Positions 9,273 to 17,400 of a stretch of DNA of 24,352 nucleotides are shown in pieces. The notes under the pieces are model-generated. The model saw only the letters and a list, made by a program, of their open reading frames with translations. It ran no database searches and was not told the DNA's origin. The stretch's first letter is position 1; every line of letters begins with the position of its first letter. The stretch is from NCBI GenBank assembly GCA_022496185.1, contig WTXG01000416.1, positions 1-24,352 on the forward strand. Reading direction: 5' to 3'. Made by a program: the position numbers and the translations under genes. The stretch is from Multifurca ochricompacta. Lineage: Eukaryota > Basidiomycota > Agaricomycetes > Russulales > Russulaceae.

Positions 9273-9284
9273 TAGTGTAGGAAT
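9273..9284. repeat. Right target-site duplication of the LINE (12 bp)
   Basis: TAGTGTAGGAAT, perfect match to 7177-7188, at the 5' truncation point of the minus-strand LINE. Confidence 0.75.
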
Positions 9285-10016
9285 AGCGTGAGCTCTGAGC
9301 CCGAAACCATCAGCTTCGGTCCGCTCCGGCCCGCCTTACCTTCCACCTTCAACCCTTTCTCTTGAATGTCACCACTTCTGGCTGGTCCAGTTTGCTCTCT
9401 TCATTTAAGTTCTGCTAATAAAATATTCTGACATTAATTCAACTATAGTTTTGGACTGTCTCTGATACGGTACAAATGCGATCGTTGCATAGCACGAAAG
9501 CTTTACTTAGCATTCTTTAGACTGTTTACGCTCCGGGCCGCCTGCCTGTTCATTCGTTTTCTTCTGGTTTCATCCGGTTTCGTCTTTATTGCTATCTTTC
9601 ATCTCGCCTCTCACCGCCTTAACTTCTTTCTTCCTTAATTCTACTTCATAACCGCTTTTCTATTAGGTCTCTCTACAGGTATTTAAAGGTACATACTTGC
9701 TTGTAGTAGGACCACCCAGCAGAAGTACAATCAACGGTCATTTTCTCTCCTTCTTTTTCTTGAGTGCTAAGCAGCTATCTCGACGACGACAAGCACAAAA
9801 TTCGACAGAACCAGCAGCAGCAAAGCCAGCTAAGTCTTTGACATCTCGACATATCGGCATATTCAGCGCACTAGACATTTCGACGCATCAGCACCTTCGG
9901 CGAAGTCCAGCATCCATCAGTTACCACCGACGACTAGACGCTTCCCTCTCCCTCTCTTTTCTCGCGGAACCTTTCTCCGCAACGAACTCATACGGTCTCG
10001 CGATCGTACAGTAGTG
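9285..10016 (+). other. A-side-specific block hosting the LINE; promoter-like, no ORF
   Basis: Relative to the uninterrupted B side (TAGTG at 23716-23720), the A side gains 7182-10016. After subtracting the LINE and one target copy, about 740 bp remain, bordered by TAGTG at 7177 and 10012. The block contains TATTTAAAGG near 9679 and then CT-rich, leader-like sequence. Parts of 9415-9560 share ordered words with 16425-16560 (AATAAAATATT, CTCTGATAC, CTTAGCATT, CCTGTTC), suggesting an old shared 3' flank. Insertion in A and deletion in B between TAGTG repeats are both possible. Confidence 0.5.
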
Positions 10017-10555
10017 AACTGCTTTCTTGTTCTATTATTTCCCTTTCATCCTCATCTCAATGCTCATGAGACTGGTCTCTCCTTATAACACTTTACTTTC
10101 CCTACATGGACTAGGCTCGTTGCATACTGACCATTGTACAGATATGATCTGTGTTGAGTTTGAGGCAAAGCGTGTCCCCGAACAAAGAGAGAGACAGTGG
10201 TGATCAAAGGTATGAGAAGAAGGAGCTCTGAGGTAATCTAAGATTTTGGACTTTACGATTTGTCGTGCTTGACCTTTGGGAATAACGCTGCTCACTAGTT
10301 CCTATTTGACCTTTTGTTTCTCTTTGCTTCTGCCGGTCCTGCTACAAGCATTGTATGTACCTTTATATACATGGTTGACGGACCAGTTGAAAGGGAAGAT
10401 TAGTACTGTGTGAGTGAAAGAGGACAAAACTGAATGATATGCTTTGGTCTAGTGTCCAAGCTATCCTTACAACAACTAAGATGAAATCCTGCGTACATAC
10501 ATACAAAAATACTCTGCAAATTTGCCACTCTGAAAGAAGTTCCATACATGTAGCT
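10017..10555. other. Duplicated intergenic DNA, no gene seen
   Basis: The stretch matches 23721-24248 on the B side with scattered substitutions and small indels. It includes the 3' UTR of NLR fragment E on the minus strand. No open frame or RNA gene can be supported. Confidence 0.6.
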
Positions 10556-10908
10556 CTACACGTTGATCCTCGCACCTTGCTCAATCAGCCATTTCTCAAT
10601 CTCCACATCTCTGTTATCTGCCACTGCCTGCAGAGGATATCCATAACAGCCACCCTCCGCATTGACACCAGCACAACAGTCTAGCAGCGATTTCACGATC
10701 TCGACATGTCCCTTGTCTGCCACCACCTGCAAGGGATATCCATAATAGCCGCCCTCAACATTGACATCAGCACCATGGCCTAGCAGCCATTTCACCATCT
10801 CCAAATCTCCCTTGGGTGCCACTGCCTGCAGAATGTATCCAAAAAAGTTGCCCTTTGCATTGATATCGGCGCCATGATCTAGCACCCACATGGTCAACTG
10901 GACTAAGT
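10556..10908 (-). pseudogene. NLR fragment E: terminal ankyrin repeats only
   Basis: Minus-strand ORF with about three and a half ankyrin repeats that ends EQGARINV and a stop at 10556-10558, the same C-terminus type as NLR-B (EHGARVNV). Repeats here are more diverged (CCAGVNAEGG, GHGADVNVEGG). Homology starts at the entry to the first repeat (LVQLTMWVLDHG, like PQLVKWLVDHG of NLR-A) and then meets unrelated DNA. NACHT and N-terminal exons are absent. A possible intron border (GTAAAT at 10961, CTGAC branch, CAG at 10898) is seen but has no matching upstream exon. Confidence 0.7.
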
Positions 10909-11145
10909 TCCAAGTTAAAAAGTTGTCAGTGATAGAAGGGAAAAAAAGAGCTTATATTTACCTTTCTGCATCTAGCCCTCACTAAAGAGAAAAAGACCTT
11001 GTTATGGATAATATCAAGGACATGGTGAGCATTAGTAACTTGGCTACAAAAGAGAGAGAGGGAGGGAGACGGAGACGGTTGGGTGGCGGTGGCGTGGAAA
11101 ATGTAGTTCCCACACTCACAAGTCACCCCCACCATTCAATCTCTC
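10909..11145. other. Spacer with GA-rich tract, no gene
   Basis: This is where the duplicated A unit ends. It contains an AGAGAGAGAGGGAGGGAGACGG run near 11050-11075. Nothing else is recognisable. Confidence 0.5.
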
Positions 11146-11156
11146 CCATTCGGTTG

Positions 11157-11313
11157 AGTGACCCACCTCTCCCCCACCGCTGACATCCCTAAAGTGGTAA
11201 TATTGCCACACGACTGTGATTTGTAATAATATTTATTTTAAAAAGGAAGTTATCGTTAAATATTTATTTAAAAAGGAAAGTTATTGTTGATCAACAAAAC
11301 ATCATTACAAATC
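11157..11313 (+). repeat. Left terminal inverted repeat of the MULE
   Basis: Imperfect inverted match to 11899-12052, beginning AGTGACCC against AGTGTCCT at the other end. The AT-rich inner part differs by short indels. Confidence 0.8.
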
Positions 11314-11898
11314 AAAGTCATGTGACATGTAGGCAACGTTTTCAACCTAATAGAGACCGGCTCTGCTCATGCGACGACCTCACCCCCCTCACCTTCATCC
11401 AGGACACGCGGGCCTTCACAAGGCCTCCTTTGGTGAGACGACCTTGCGAGCTGGATTAAGTCTGAGTTGGTGACATTGGGTAGTATGGGTAAGCTCACCT
11501 TTCTTCTCCAACACACAGGCTCTCTTCCCCTCTCCACTCCTCTATTACACACTGTTTTTCTTGTTTCCCTCTACCAAGAGGTTTCACACATGGTGGTTCC
11601 ACCCTTCTCTCATGTTTACAACAGTAATTACTATGTAGTGGTAGTAGCTGTGTGATTTGGGCAAGGCCCTGAAGTGCGAATAAAATTGATTTCAAAAATA
11701 AAAACACCTAATAGTGAAAATGCTTAACATCCTCCCTCCTCCTGTCTATGCAATGGACAATAACACTCCTGCTACAAATTCTCTACTGCTCTAGACCCAC
11801 ACACTCTGATGAGAACACATGATACACATTGAAAGTCATAAAATAGCGAACGCGCGAGAACACCAAAGTTCTTATCTAATCCTTATCTGATCTTATTC

Positions 11899-12052
11899 CA
11901 ACTGATTTGTAATGATATTTGTTGATAACTTTCCTTTTTAAAATAAATATTCAATGATAACTTCCGTTTAAAATAAATATTATTACAAATTACGGCCGTG
12001 TGACAGGATTACCACTTTAGGGATGTCAGCGGTGGGGGAGAGGAAGGACACT
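11899..12052 (-). repeat. Right terminal inverted repeat of the MULE
   Basis: Reverse-complement partner of 11157-11313. The outer 50 bp are best conserved. The adjacent CCATTCGGTTG is the second target-site copy. Confidence 0.8.
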
Positions 12053-12063
12053 CCATTCGGTTG

Positions 12064-12470
12064 GTGTGCTGCACACATTATCTCTTCGAAACATAGCCGA
12101 CTTTCTGTGCAAGAAATATAAATAATGTTTCTGTACGCTACGTCTTTGCAACTTTCAGGACGACACACTTGGCAACTCCTCGCTCAAGCTGCCGAAGAAG
12201 CTCCTGATATTCATGCTTTGAAGGCATTGAGTAGAGGTCCGCTTATTACAACCGCGAGGATGAGGGCCACATGCTTCCACCACAACCGCGGATGTTTAGG
12301 GTGGAATCCTTTATCCTTATCGCCAAGGTTCTTATACCCACATACTCTTTAATATAAAGGCTCAAGTGAATAATCGTAATTTAACTACTTGGTCCTGACC
12401 CGTTTTTTCTATCAACATTGCCACCTTTTCTTCTTCTTCCCAAACGCGTGTGAACACAAGCAATCACTCT
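12064..12470 (+). promoter_or_regulatory. Upstream region of the monooxygenase remnant
   Basis: No gene is seen. A TATAAAG at 12353-12359 precedes pyrimidine-rich DNA and sits about 120-140 bp before the first recognisable codons of the monooxygenase, a usual spacing for a fungal promoter. No ATG in the right frame is found; ATTGCC near 12417 may be a lost start. Confidence 0.35.
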
Positions 12471-13683
12471 GAGAACTTTCAATTCGGCCAGTTTGCCATT
12501 GAAGAGTATCGACCTATCAAAGTTGTATGCGTCGGTGCCGGATTTTGTGGCATCCTCGCAGCCATTCGGTCCGAAACAATCTTCTTTTGTTCTCTATAGT
12601 TTCTCATCAAGTTCCATTATTCTATAGCTTTGCGCGGAAGGTGCCAAACATCGAGTTGACAGTTTATGAAAAGGAGAATGGGATCGGCGGTACTTGGTTC
12701 GTTAACAAATACATCCATCTTCAGCCTTCAGTTCAGTCCTCAATGAACAGGGACTCCCATTGTGATATACCCTCCCACAGTGTAGGACACTTCCCTGGTC
12801 GCCACTCGCTCTCAAGCCGGATATCTCCGTTCGTGCGTCGTCGGGACCAATGTGCGTCACTTTCTCAGAAGAAGATGGCCAAGAAAACACTCATCCACCT
12901 TTAGAATTGACCAAACTGACGCGATCTTGACGGTGGTAGGTAGACGGATCCGGATTTTACGCCTCTGGGCCCGAGATCCTCGCCTACCTCAAGCGAATGG
13001 TCGAAAAGTACAAGCTCATGCGCCAGATAAAACTGCAACACGAGCTCACGCAGGCCTCGTGGGATGAGGCGACGGGTAAATGACACCTCAGGATCCGACG
13101 TGATAGAGATCGTGACGCGGAGATCGAGGACACGATGTACCTGCTTTTCATGGGTGTTGGTATCCTCCATTCCAGGTCTTCGTGATTTCCGTGGACGCGT
13201 ACTGCACAGTGGGCAGTGGGACGTCACCGAGGAGGGTTGGTGGGAAGAAGTTGTGAAGGACTTGGGGGGGATAAGGCCGTCGGTGTTATTGGAAAGTGCG
13301 TGACTGGTAGCGTGCTAAGTCCTCCCCCTCCCCAACCCACACTCTTTCGTATCGTCTGACTGGGGTCTTGTCATTTTAAGGGTCCTTCCGGAATCCAACT
13401 TGTCACTGAGCTTCAACCCAAAGTCAAGTCGATCGTAAACTACACCCTCTCAAAGACGTGGATCGGAGAGCCATTCTCCCTTCGCACCATGCTCGAACTC
13501 GCCGGTCGTGATCCAGGGAGAGACGACTGTATCCATCACAATCTTTCACGCATATAGACAGAGATTCACAGTCACAGTGACTTCTCTAACCTCCAAAGAT
13601 TTATACTCAGATAAAGACTGCGAGGCGTTTAGGGACGAGAAATACTATAAAGAGTTCAGACACAATATTAAGCAGATCTTAAT
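12471..13683 (+). pseudogene. Flavin monooxygenase (Baeyer-Villiger type) pseudogene, 3' truncated
   Basis: Fragments fit in order to an FAD/NADPH monooxygenase of the FMO/BVMO class. The FAD Rossmann motif is VVCVGAGFCGILAAIR (12519-12567). After an intron (12569-12628), VPNIELTVYEKENGIGGTWF follows (about 12640-12700), then CDIPSH, FYASGPEILAYLKRMVEKYK (12953-13010), LFMGVGIL and HSGQWDVTEEGWWEEVVKD. The NADPH loop GPSGIQ opens the exon at 13381, followed by VNYTLSKTWIGEPFSLRT. A 70-nt intron (13529-13598) gives RDDY|LYSDKD and then YYKEFRH. Lesions: TGG changed to TGA at 13080, frameshifts near 13150-13190 and in the GGGGGG run near 13264, a damaged exon near 12720-12950, and loss of the C-terminal half after 13683, where the convergent neighbour begins. 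Confidence 0.8.
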
Positions 13684-13724
13684 GTGCGTTCTCTATTCTA
13701 TGATGCGCGGTCCCCATCAGGATT

Positions 13725-15170
13725 TCATTCCTTTTCTATCACCTCAGCAGGGAATAGATCAGGCTCAAAGTTATCATTCCCAAATACCCGTTCCACGTAT
13801 ACTGGTTCCACCGTGTCGTAACGTTAGCAGTTACTCGCGAGGAAGAACAGAAAAGATTGCTTACTCCACTGTGCGAGACCCTTGTCATAGTTGCGCAGAC
13901 ACACGAAGGCGAAAGCCAGTGGAGAAGAGCAGTGCCATAAACGAAGAGACAGTCATGCAAGCGAAGAATGGCCAGTCTATGAAGATAAAACGATATACGC
14001 GCGAGTAGAACATCATTGACCACGCGAACATGAAGAAGGTGATGGCAAGGAATGCCCAGGTCAACTTGCGCCACTCGCGGCGCACGGAGTACCAACCCTA
14101 CGATGTGCCGATGTGCTCGTCAGCGCGCCAGCACAGGCTGTCGAAAGTCGAAACGTACGATCATCAGCCAGAGGATCAGCAACTGAGATTGAAATCCACA
14201 TCAGCCACCGCGCAGCGAAGTGAAGGAATCAGATGTGAATGGTGAGAATGAATGTTCCATTATAGACCGGGGTGTAAGATTGAGAAGTTGATCGACCCAG
14301 AGCGCCATTGGATTGACAAGGATGAAAAGAGATAGCTAGATGCTGACCAAGACTGCAAGAAAGTACTGCATGAAACCGTCAAGACCTGTGGCTCGAGTAT
14401 AGAACGAGAGAAAGGCCGTACCCCATACATTCGCAGAATATCCTTCGGGGACCAACGCGCCTGAAGGTGTGGGTGCGATAAGCCTAGCGTAAAATGGGTA
14501 AAACGGTAGCTGCGAACGAGGTGGGGGCCGAACTAATACCTCGTAAAGGTGCCAGGAGAGGTAAATGGAAATCAAGAGCGCATCCCAATGCAACGCGAGG
14601 TCCACAATCTAGGGAGGATATATGCATGAGAAATAGTGGGGTAAGATAGAACGGCTACTAACCGCATCTGAAGCACAAGCCGTCTCGTAAAGTACTACGA
14701 GTACAAGCTTATGTGACACGGCGTATCTGGCCTTTCAATAAGGTGAAAACAGGCGGTCGTTGATGTTCATGGTGTGCCACAATGGGTACGTCGACTACCC
14801 AGTAGCGAGCATGCGCGCGATGAGAAGGGCGAGGCTGTGTCCACATGAGCTAGGAGATAGTCCCCAAAGAGAGCACATAGTTATGGGGGATAGATTCGAA
14901 AAGCAACTAAAAGACGTTAATAATGAATAGGAAAAGAAGAAGCAAAAGCACGCGGCTACTCACAAACCAGAATTGAGATCCTATAAGTGACAGCTCCTCG
15001 CGGCGCGACTGGGTCAACCTATGAGGATGCGATTCAATATTATTTCAAAACTCTACCAATCAATAGGGACTCACTTGGCCGCTGGGTACAGGGTCAAGGG
15101 TCATGGACATGCTCCCATCGTTTGAGGTGATGACGACATTGGAAAATGGAAAAAACCATCAGACCTTGGC
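13725..15170 (-). pseudogene. Multi-pass membrane protein of a basidiomycete type, probably broken
   Basis: Minus-strand pieces in order: SMSMTLDPVPSGQ (about 15122-15075), an intron 15019-15074, LTQSRREELSLIGSQFWF (14964-15018), an intron 14907-14963, LLFESIPHNYVLSLGTIS, then ETACASDA, an intron 14609-14662, and VDLALHWDALLISIYLSWHL (14605 down). Next are YFLAVLVSI, a TAG (14336-14338), LSLFILVNPMALWVDQLLN, and a final exon with WRKLTWAFLAITFFMFAWSM, DWPFFACMTVSSFMALLFST and YDKGLAQW. The end is FPAEVIEKE with a stop at 13725. Several hydrophobic stretches are evident. Lesions seen: the TAG (Q expected), a TAG near 14856, an extra T in TTTC near 13901, and an off-phase first junction. I know similar uncharacterised proteins from mushrooms but no family name or function. 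Confidence 0.55.
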
Positions 15171-15515
15171 TGTGAGTCGATATGAATGTTGAGAGCGGGG
15201 ACTGTTGCTGTTTACGATCCATGAGGTTGAGATCTATGGGCAAGTAAAAGGGAGCAGAAATGACGGCTAGGTAAAGGCTGAGGGTACGAAACGGCTAAAG
15301 AGGAAAAACCTCAGTCAAAGGCGAAGGGAAGCGAAAGAATGATTGAGTGCACCGATGAATTGAGATCATAGTTCACAGTTCGCAAAAAGCGATGCGGAAT
15401 TGAAACGGGTTTCTGTTTGGCCGTCGCAAGGATTTGGATCTCCACCGGTGACTTCACAGCTCGACGCTGTATGTGGCATCCCGGGGCGTGAGAAACAATC
15501 TCAGAGGAGGTGATA
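15171..15515. other. Intergenic region, nothing recognised
   Basis: No open frame of note, repeat or RNA gene is seen. It lies between the head of the minus-strand membrane gene and the LTR-like fragment upstream of NLR-C, so it may hold the membrane gene's N-terminal exon and promoter in decayed form. Confidence 0.4.
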
Positions 15516-15608
15516 GACTCGATCTAATGATCGTGATAATGATAAGATAGTCCTAAGAGCATCAGCTATCCACGCACAGCGTAGTTATATTTCTCTCACA
15601 CTCTTCAA
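15516..15608 (-). repeat. LTR-like repeat fragment upstream of NLR-C
   Basis: On the minus strand it carries ACTTGAAGAGTGTGAGAGAAATATAACTAC and then CTATCTTATCATTATCACGATCATTAGATCGAGTC, matching both ends of the A copy (4826-5035) with the middle shortened. It stands in the same place relative to NLR-C as the other copies do to NLR-A and NLR-B. Confidence 0.5.
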
Positions 15609-15863
15609 GTTGTATAAAAATCGATTCAAAAGTAAAACAATAAAAAATGACCAGATGGTCAGTCATGGCCAGTTCTGGTGCCGAATCTGCAACGTTCAGT
15701 TCACTGGTCCTCCAAGATGCAGTATTTATGTTGCCTCTTGTCACCTCTACATCTCAGCGTCTATCATCGCTTTTAGGCGGCTATCTATACATAAACCATC
15801 GATAACCATTTGTCGCTTTTCCCAGGGATCCTCTTACTCTTCCCCATAACCCAGTCTAGCTTC

Positions 15864-16249
15864 ATGTCTTCAGCTCCTCAGGGAACTGAAACCAACCATG
15901 AATATACTCTTCGCCCTCACGAACTGCGTACCACTCGTAAATGGCATTGGTTCCGTGAGTTCTAATTGGTGTGGCCCATTCGCTATGGGCTTACAACATG
16001 CTCTTTTTCAGGCGTTTCCACCCGCACAGGCCATATTTTCTGCCATTGATGTCCTTCTCTCTGTCCGTATCTCATCTCTTTGAATTCATGCCACGCTTTC
16101 TCGCCCGCCTCAAGATTTACACTTCCCATGGCGCTGATGTCAATGCGAATGGCGACCATTTTGGATATCCTCTGCAGGCAGCGGCATGCAATGTGCATTT
16201 GGAGATCGAGAAATGGTTGTTTGAGCATGGTGCGAGGATCAATGTGTAG
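15864..16249 (+). pseudogene. NLR-C: collapsed mini-NLR (Goodbye fragment joined to the last ankyrin repeat)
   Basis: Starts MSSAP like NLR-A, then about 220 bp of exon 1 are missing and the frame shifts. From an internal ATG (15898) the sequence MNILFALTNCVPLVNGIGS matches the end of exon 1. A normal intron (GTGAGT...TTTTTCAG, about 15955-16013) and exon 2 (FPPAQAIFSAIDVLLS) follow. A second deletion removes the rest of the N-terminus, all of NACHT and nearly all repeats: RLKIYTS of exon 3 is fused in frame to HGADVNANGD and the gene ends EHGARINV, stop at 16247. It has the opposite orientation to the other copies. It could encode a tiny decoy-like protein, but loss of the second splice acceptor makes a pseudogene more likely. 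Confidence 0.75.
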
Positions 16250-16470
16250 AGCTACAAGTATGGAACTGCTTTCGGAGTGGCATCTTTTCAAACGTATTCT
16301 AAAATTTAAGGGGACTATGTATTTGTCCAGGTTCAGCTCGGTTATTATCATCTTAGTTGTTGTCAAGATAGTTCCGGTGAATCCTCCAGACCAAATCATA
16401 TGCTCATTTTTCCCCACAGCTTTGTTTAATAAAAATATTTGACAATTTCAGACAGACTCTGATACAGGTA
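16210..16470 (+). repeat. Inverted repeat arm 1 (3' end of NLR-C)
   Basis: Covers the C-terminal codons and 3' flank of NLR-C. It is a close reverse complement of 17131-17400, including GAGCTACAAGTATGGAA, TTTCAAACGTATTCTAAAATTTAAGGGGACTA, CAGGTTCAGCTCGGTTAT and AATAAAAATATTTGACA. By eye it is well over 85 percent identical. Confidence 0.85.
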
Positions 16471-16808
16471 CGGAATGAAATCTTTAATTAACAAAACGCA
16501 TGATGCGAGCATTTGCTTAGCATTTACTTCATTATTCCGGCCATTTACCTGTTCTTTCTGTATGTCCTGTCTCACTTAGTTTTGTCCTCTTTAATCCAAA
16601 CTGTGGAAATGTTGCTTGGGGTCAAAGAAACACTGAGAATTCATCCCTTGGTCCGGAAATGATCGCGAATTGAACCTATGTATTTAATGCGCCACCTACC
16701 TCCACAGCTGTGAAGGTATTCATCTGCGCATTCATTATTACATGCACTCCACAAATAATTATGGACGCCCTATCTATAATATTCATACCCCACATGTGTT
16801 GACACGAG
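16471..16808. other. Spacer between convergent NLR ends, no gene
   Basis: AT-rich, with no open frame. The first 90 bp share ordered short words with 9440-9560 (see that block). Nothing else is seen. Confidence 0.5.
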
Positions 16809-17087
16809 CCGGACTCCCGGGTGGACTCGATCTAACGATCGTGATAAGATAAGCTAAAGTGCGTCCATTAACTGATTGAGATACAATTCCACATTGCACG
16901 CACAACACATTCCTTCTTATATCTTGTCACAAGTAAATAGAACTATTTACTGTTATGATTATCACACCTTCATGTAGTATAAAAGGTCGTTATATTGTAT
17001 GTGTTCACTTCAGTTTTGACCACAACAACTGAACCTATCCGCTATCTACATAGATAGCTAAACCCCTTTCACAGCTGCGTTTTGTCA
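16809..17087 (-). repeat. LTR-like repeat, full-looking copy between NLR-C and NLR-B
   Basis: Read on the minus strand: TGACAAAACGCAGCTGTGAAAGGGG, TAGCGGATAGGTTCAGTT, CCTTTTATACTAC at the TATA position, GAATGTGTTGTGCGTGCAATGTGGAATTG, TTAATGGACGCACTTTAGCTTATCTTATCACGATCG, then GATCGAGTCCACCCGGGAGTCCGGC. The same blocks in order occur at 4826-5035. There is no NLR next to its inner side, so it moves independently of the NLR genes. Confidence 0.55.
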
Positions 17088-17130
17088 GGATTTTGGATGA
17101 AAGAGGACAACTCGTGATCGGATTTCCTAC

Positions 17131-17400
17131 TTGTATCAGAGTCTGTCTGAGATTGAAACTAACGTGTCAAATATTTTTATTAAATAAAGCTGTGAAACAA
17201 GAGCATATGCTTTGGTCTGGAGGCTTCACCGGAAGTATCTTTACAACAACTAAAATGATGATAACCGAGCTGAACCTGGATAAATACAAAGTAGTCCCCT
17301 TAAATTTTAGAATACGTTTGAAACGATGCCACTCCGAAAGCAATTCCATACTTGTAGCTCTACACATTGACCCTCGCACCATGCTCAATCAATAATTTCT
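17131..17400 (-). repeat. Inverted repeat arm 2 (3' end of NLR-B)
   Basis: Reverse-complement partner of 16210-16470, with a 660-bp spacer. Transcripts of NLR-B and NLR-C that run past their stops would be complementary here. Confidence 0.85.

Larger units (their letters stand above)
11157..12052. mobile_element. Non-autonomous Mutator-like (MULE) element with long TIRs
   Basis: An 896-bp element with inverted ends of about 155 bp: 11157-11313 and the reverse complement of 11899-12052 share CCTCTCCCCCACCGCTGACATCCC, AAGTGGTAAT, ATTTGTAATAATATTTATTTTAAA, GGAAGTTATC and CATTACAAATC in the same order. It is flanked by a perfect 11-bp duplication CCATTCGGTTG (11146-11156 and 12053-12063). Long TIRs with 9-11-bp target duplications are the mark of the Mutator superfamily. 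The 585-bp interior has no transposase. A retroelement-like tail (GAATAAAATTGATTTCAAAAATAAAAA) lies near 11678-11704. Confidence 0.82.

Noticed and set aside
7675..9280. Plus-strand open frames over the LINE
   Set aside because: Antisense to the GC-rich ORF2; no homology-like features, and the minus-strand frames explain the region.
9697..10014. 105-residue plus-strand ORF after TATTTAAAGG
   Set aside because: Composition is low-complexity and leader-like, no domain is visible, and the block is absent from the paralogous flank.
10898..10961. Intron extending fragment E upstream
   Set aside because: Donor, branch and acceptor words are present, but no NLR exon follows upstream, so the match is probably chance.
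11467..11707. Short ORFs on both strands inside the MULE-like element
   Set aside because: Under 75 residues, overlapping on opposite strands, with no transposase motif.
13508..14008. 166-residue plus-strand ORF
   Set aside because: Only its first part overlaps the last monooxygenase exon (DKDCEAFRDEKYYKEFRH); the rest is antisense to the membrane-protein gene.
15610..15849. 79-residue plus-strand ORF before NLR-C
   Set aside because: It is the 5' flank of an NLR, homologous to 4561-4782, not a separate gene.
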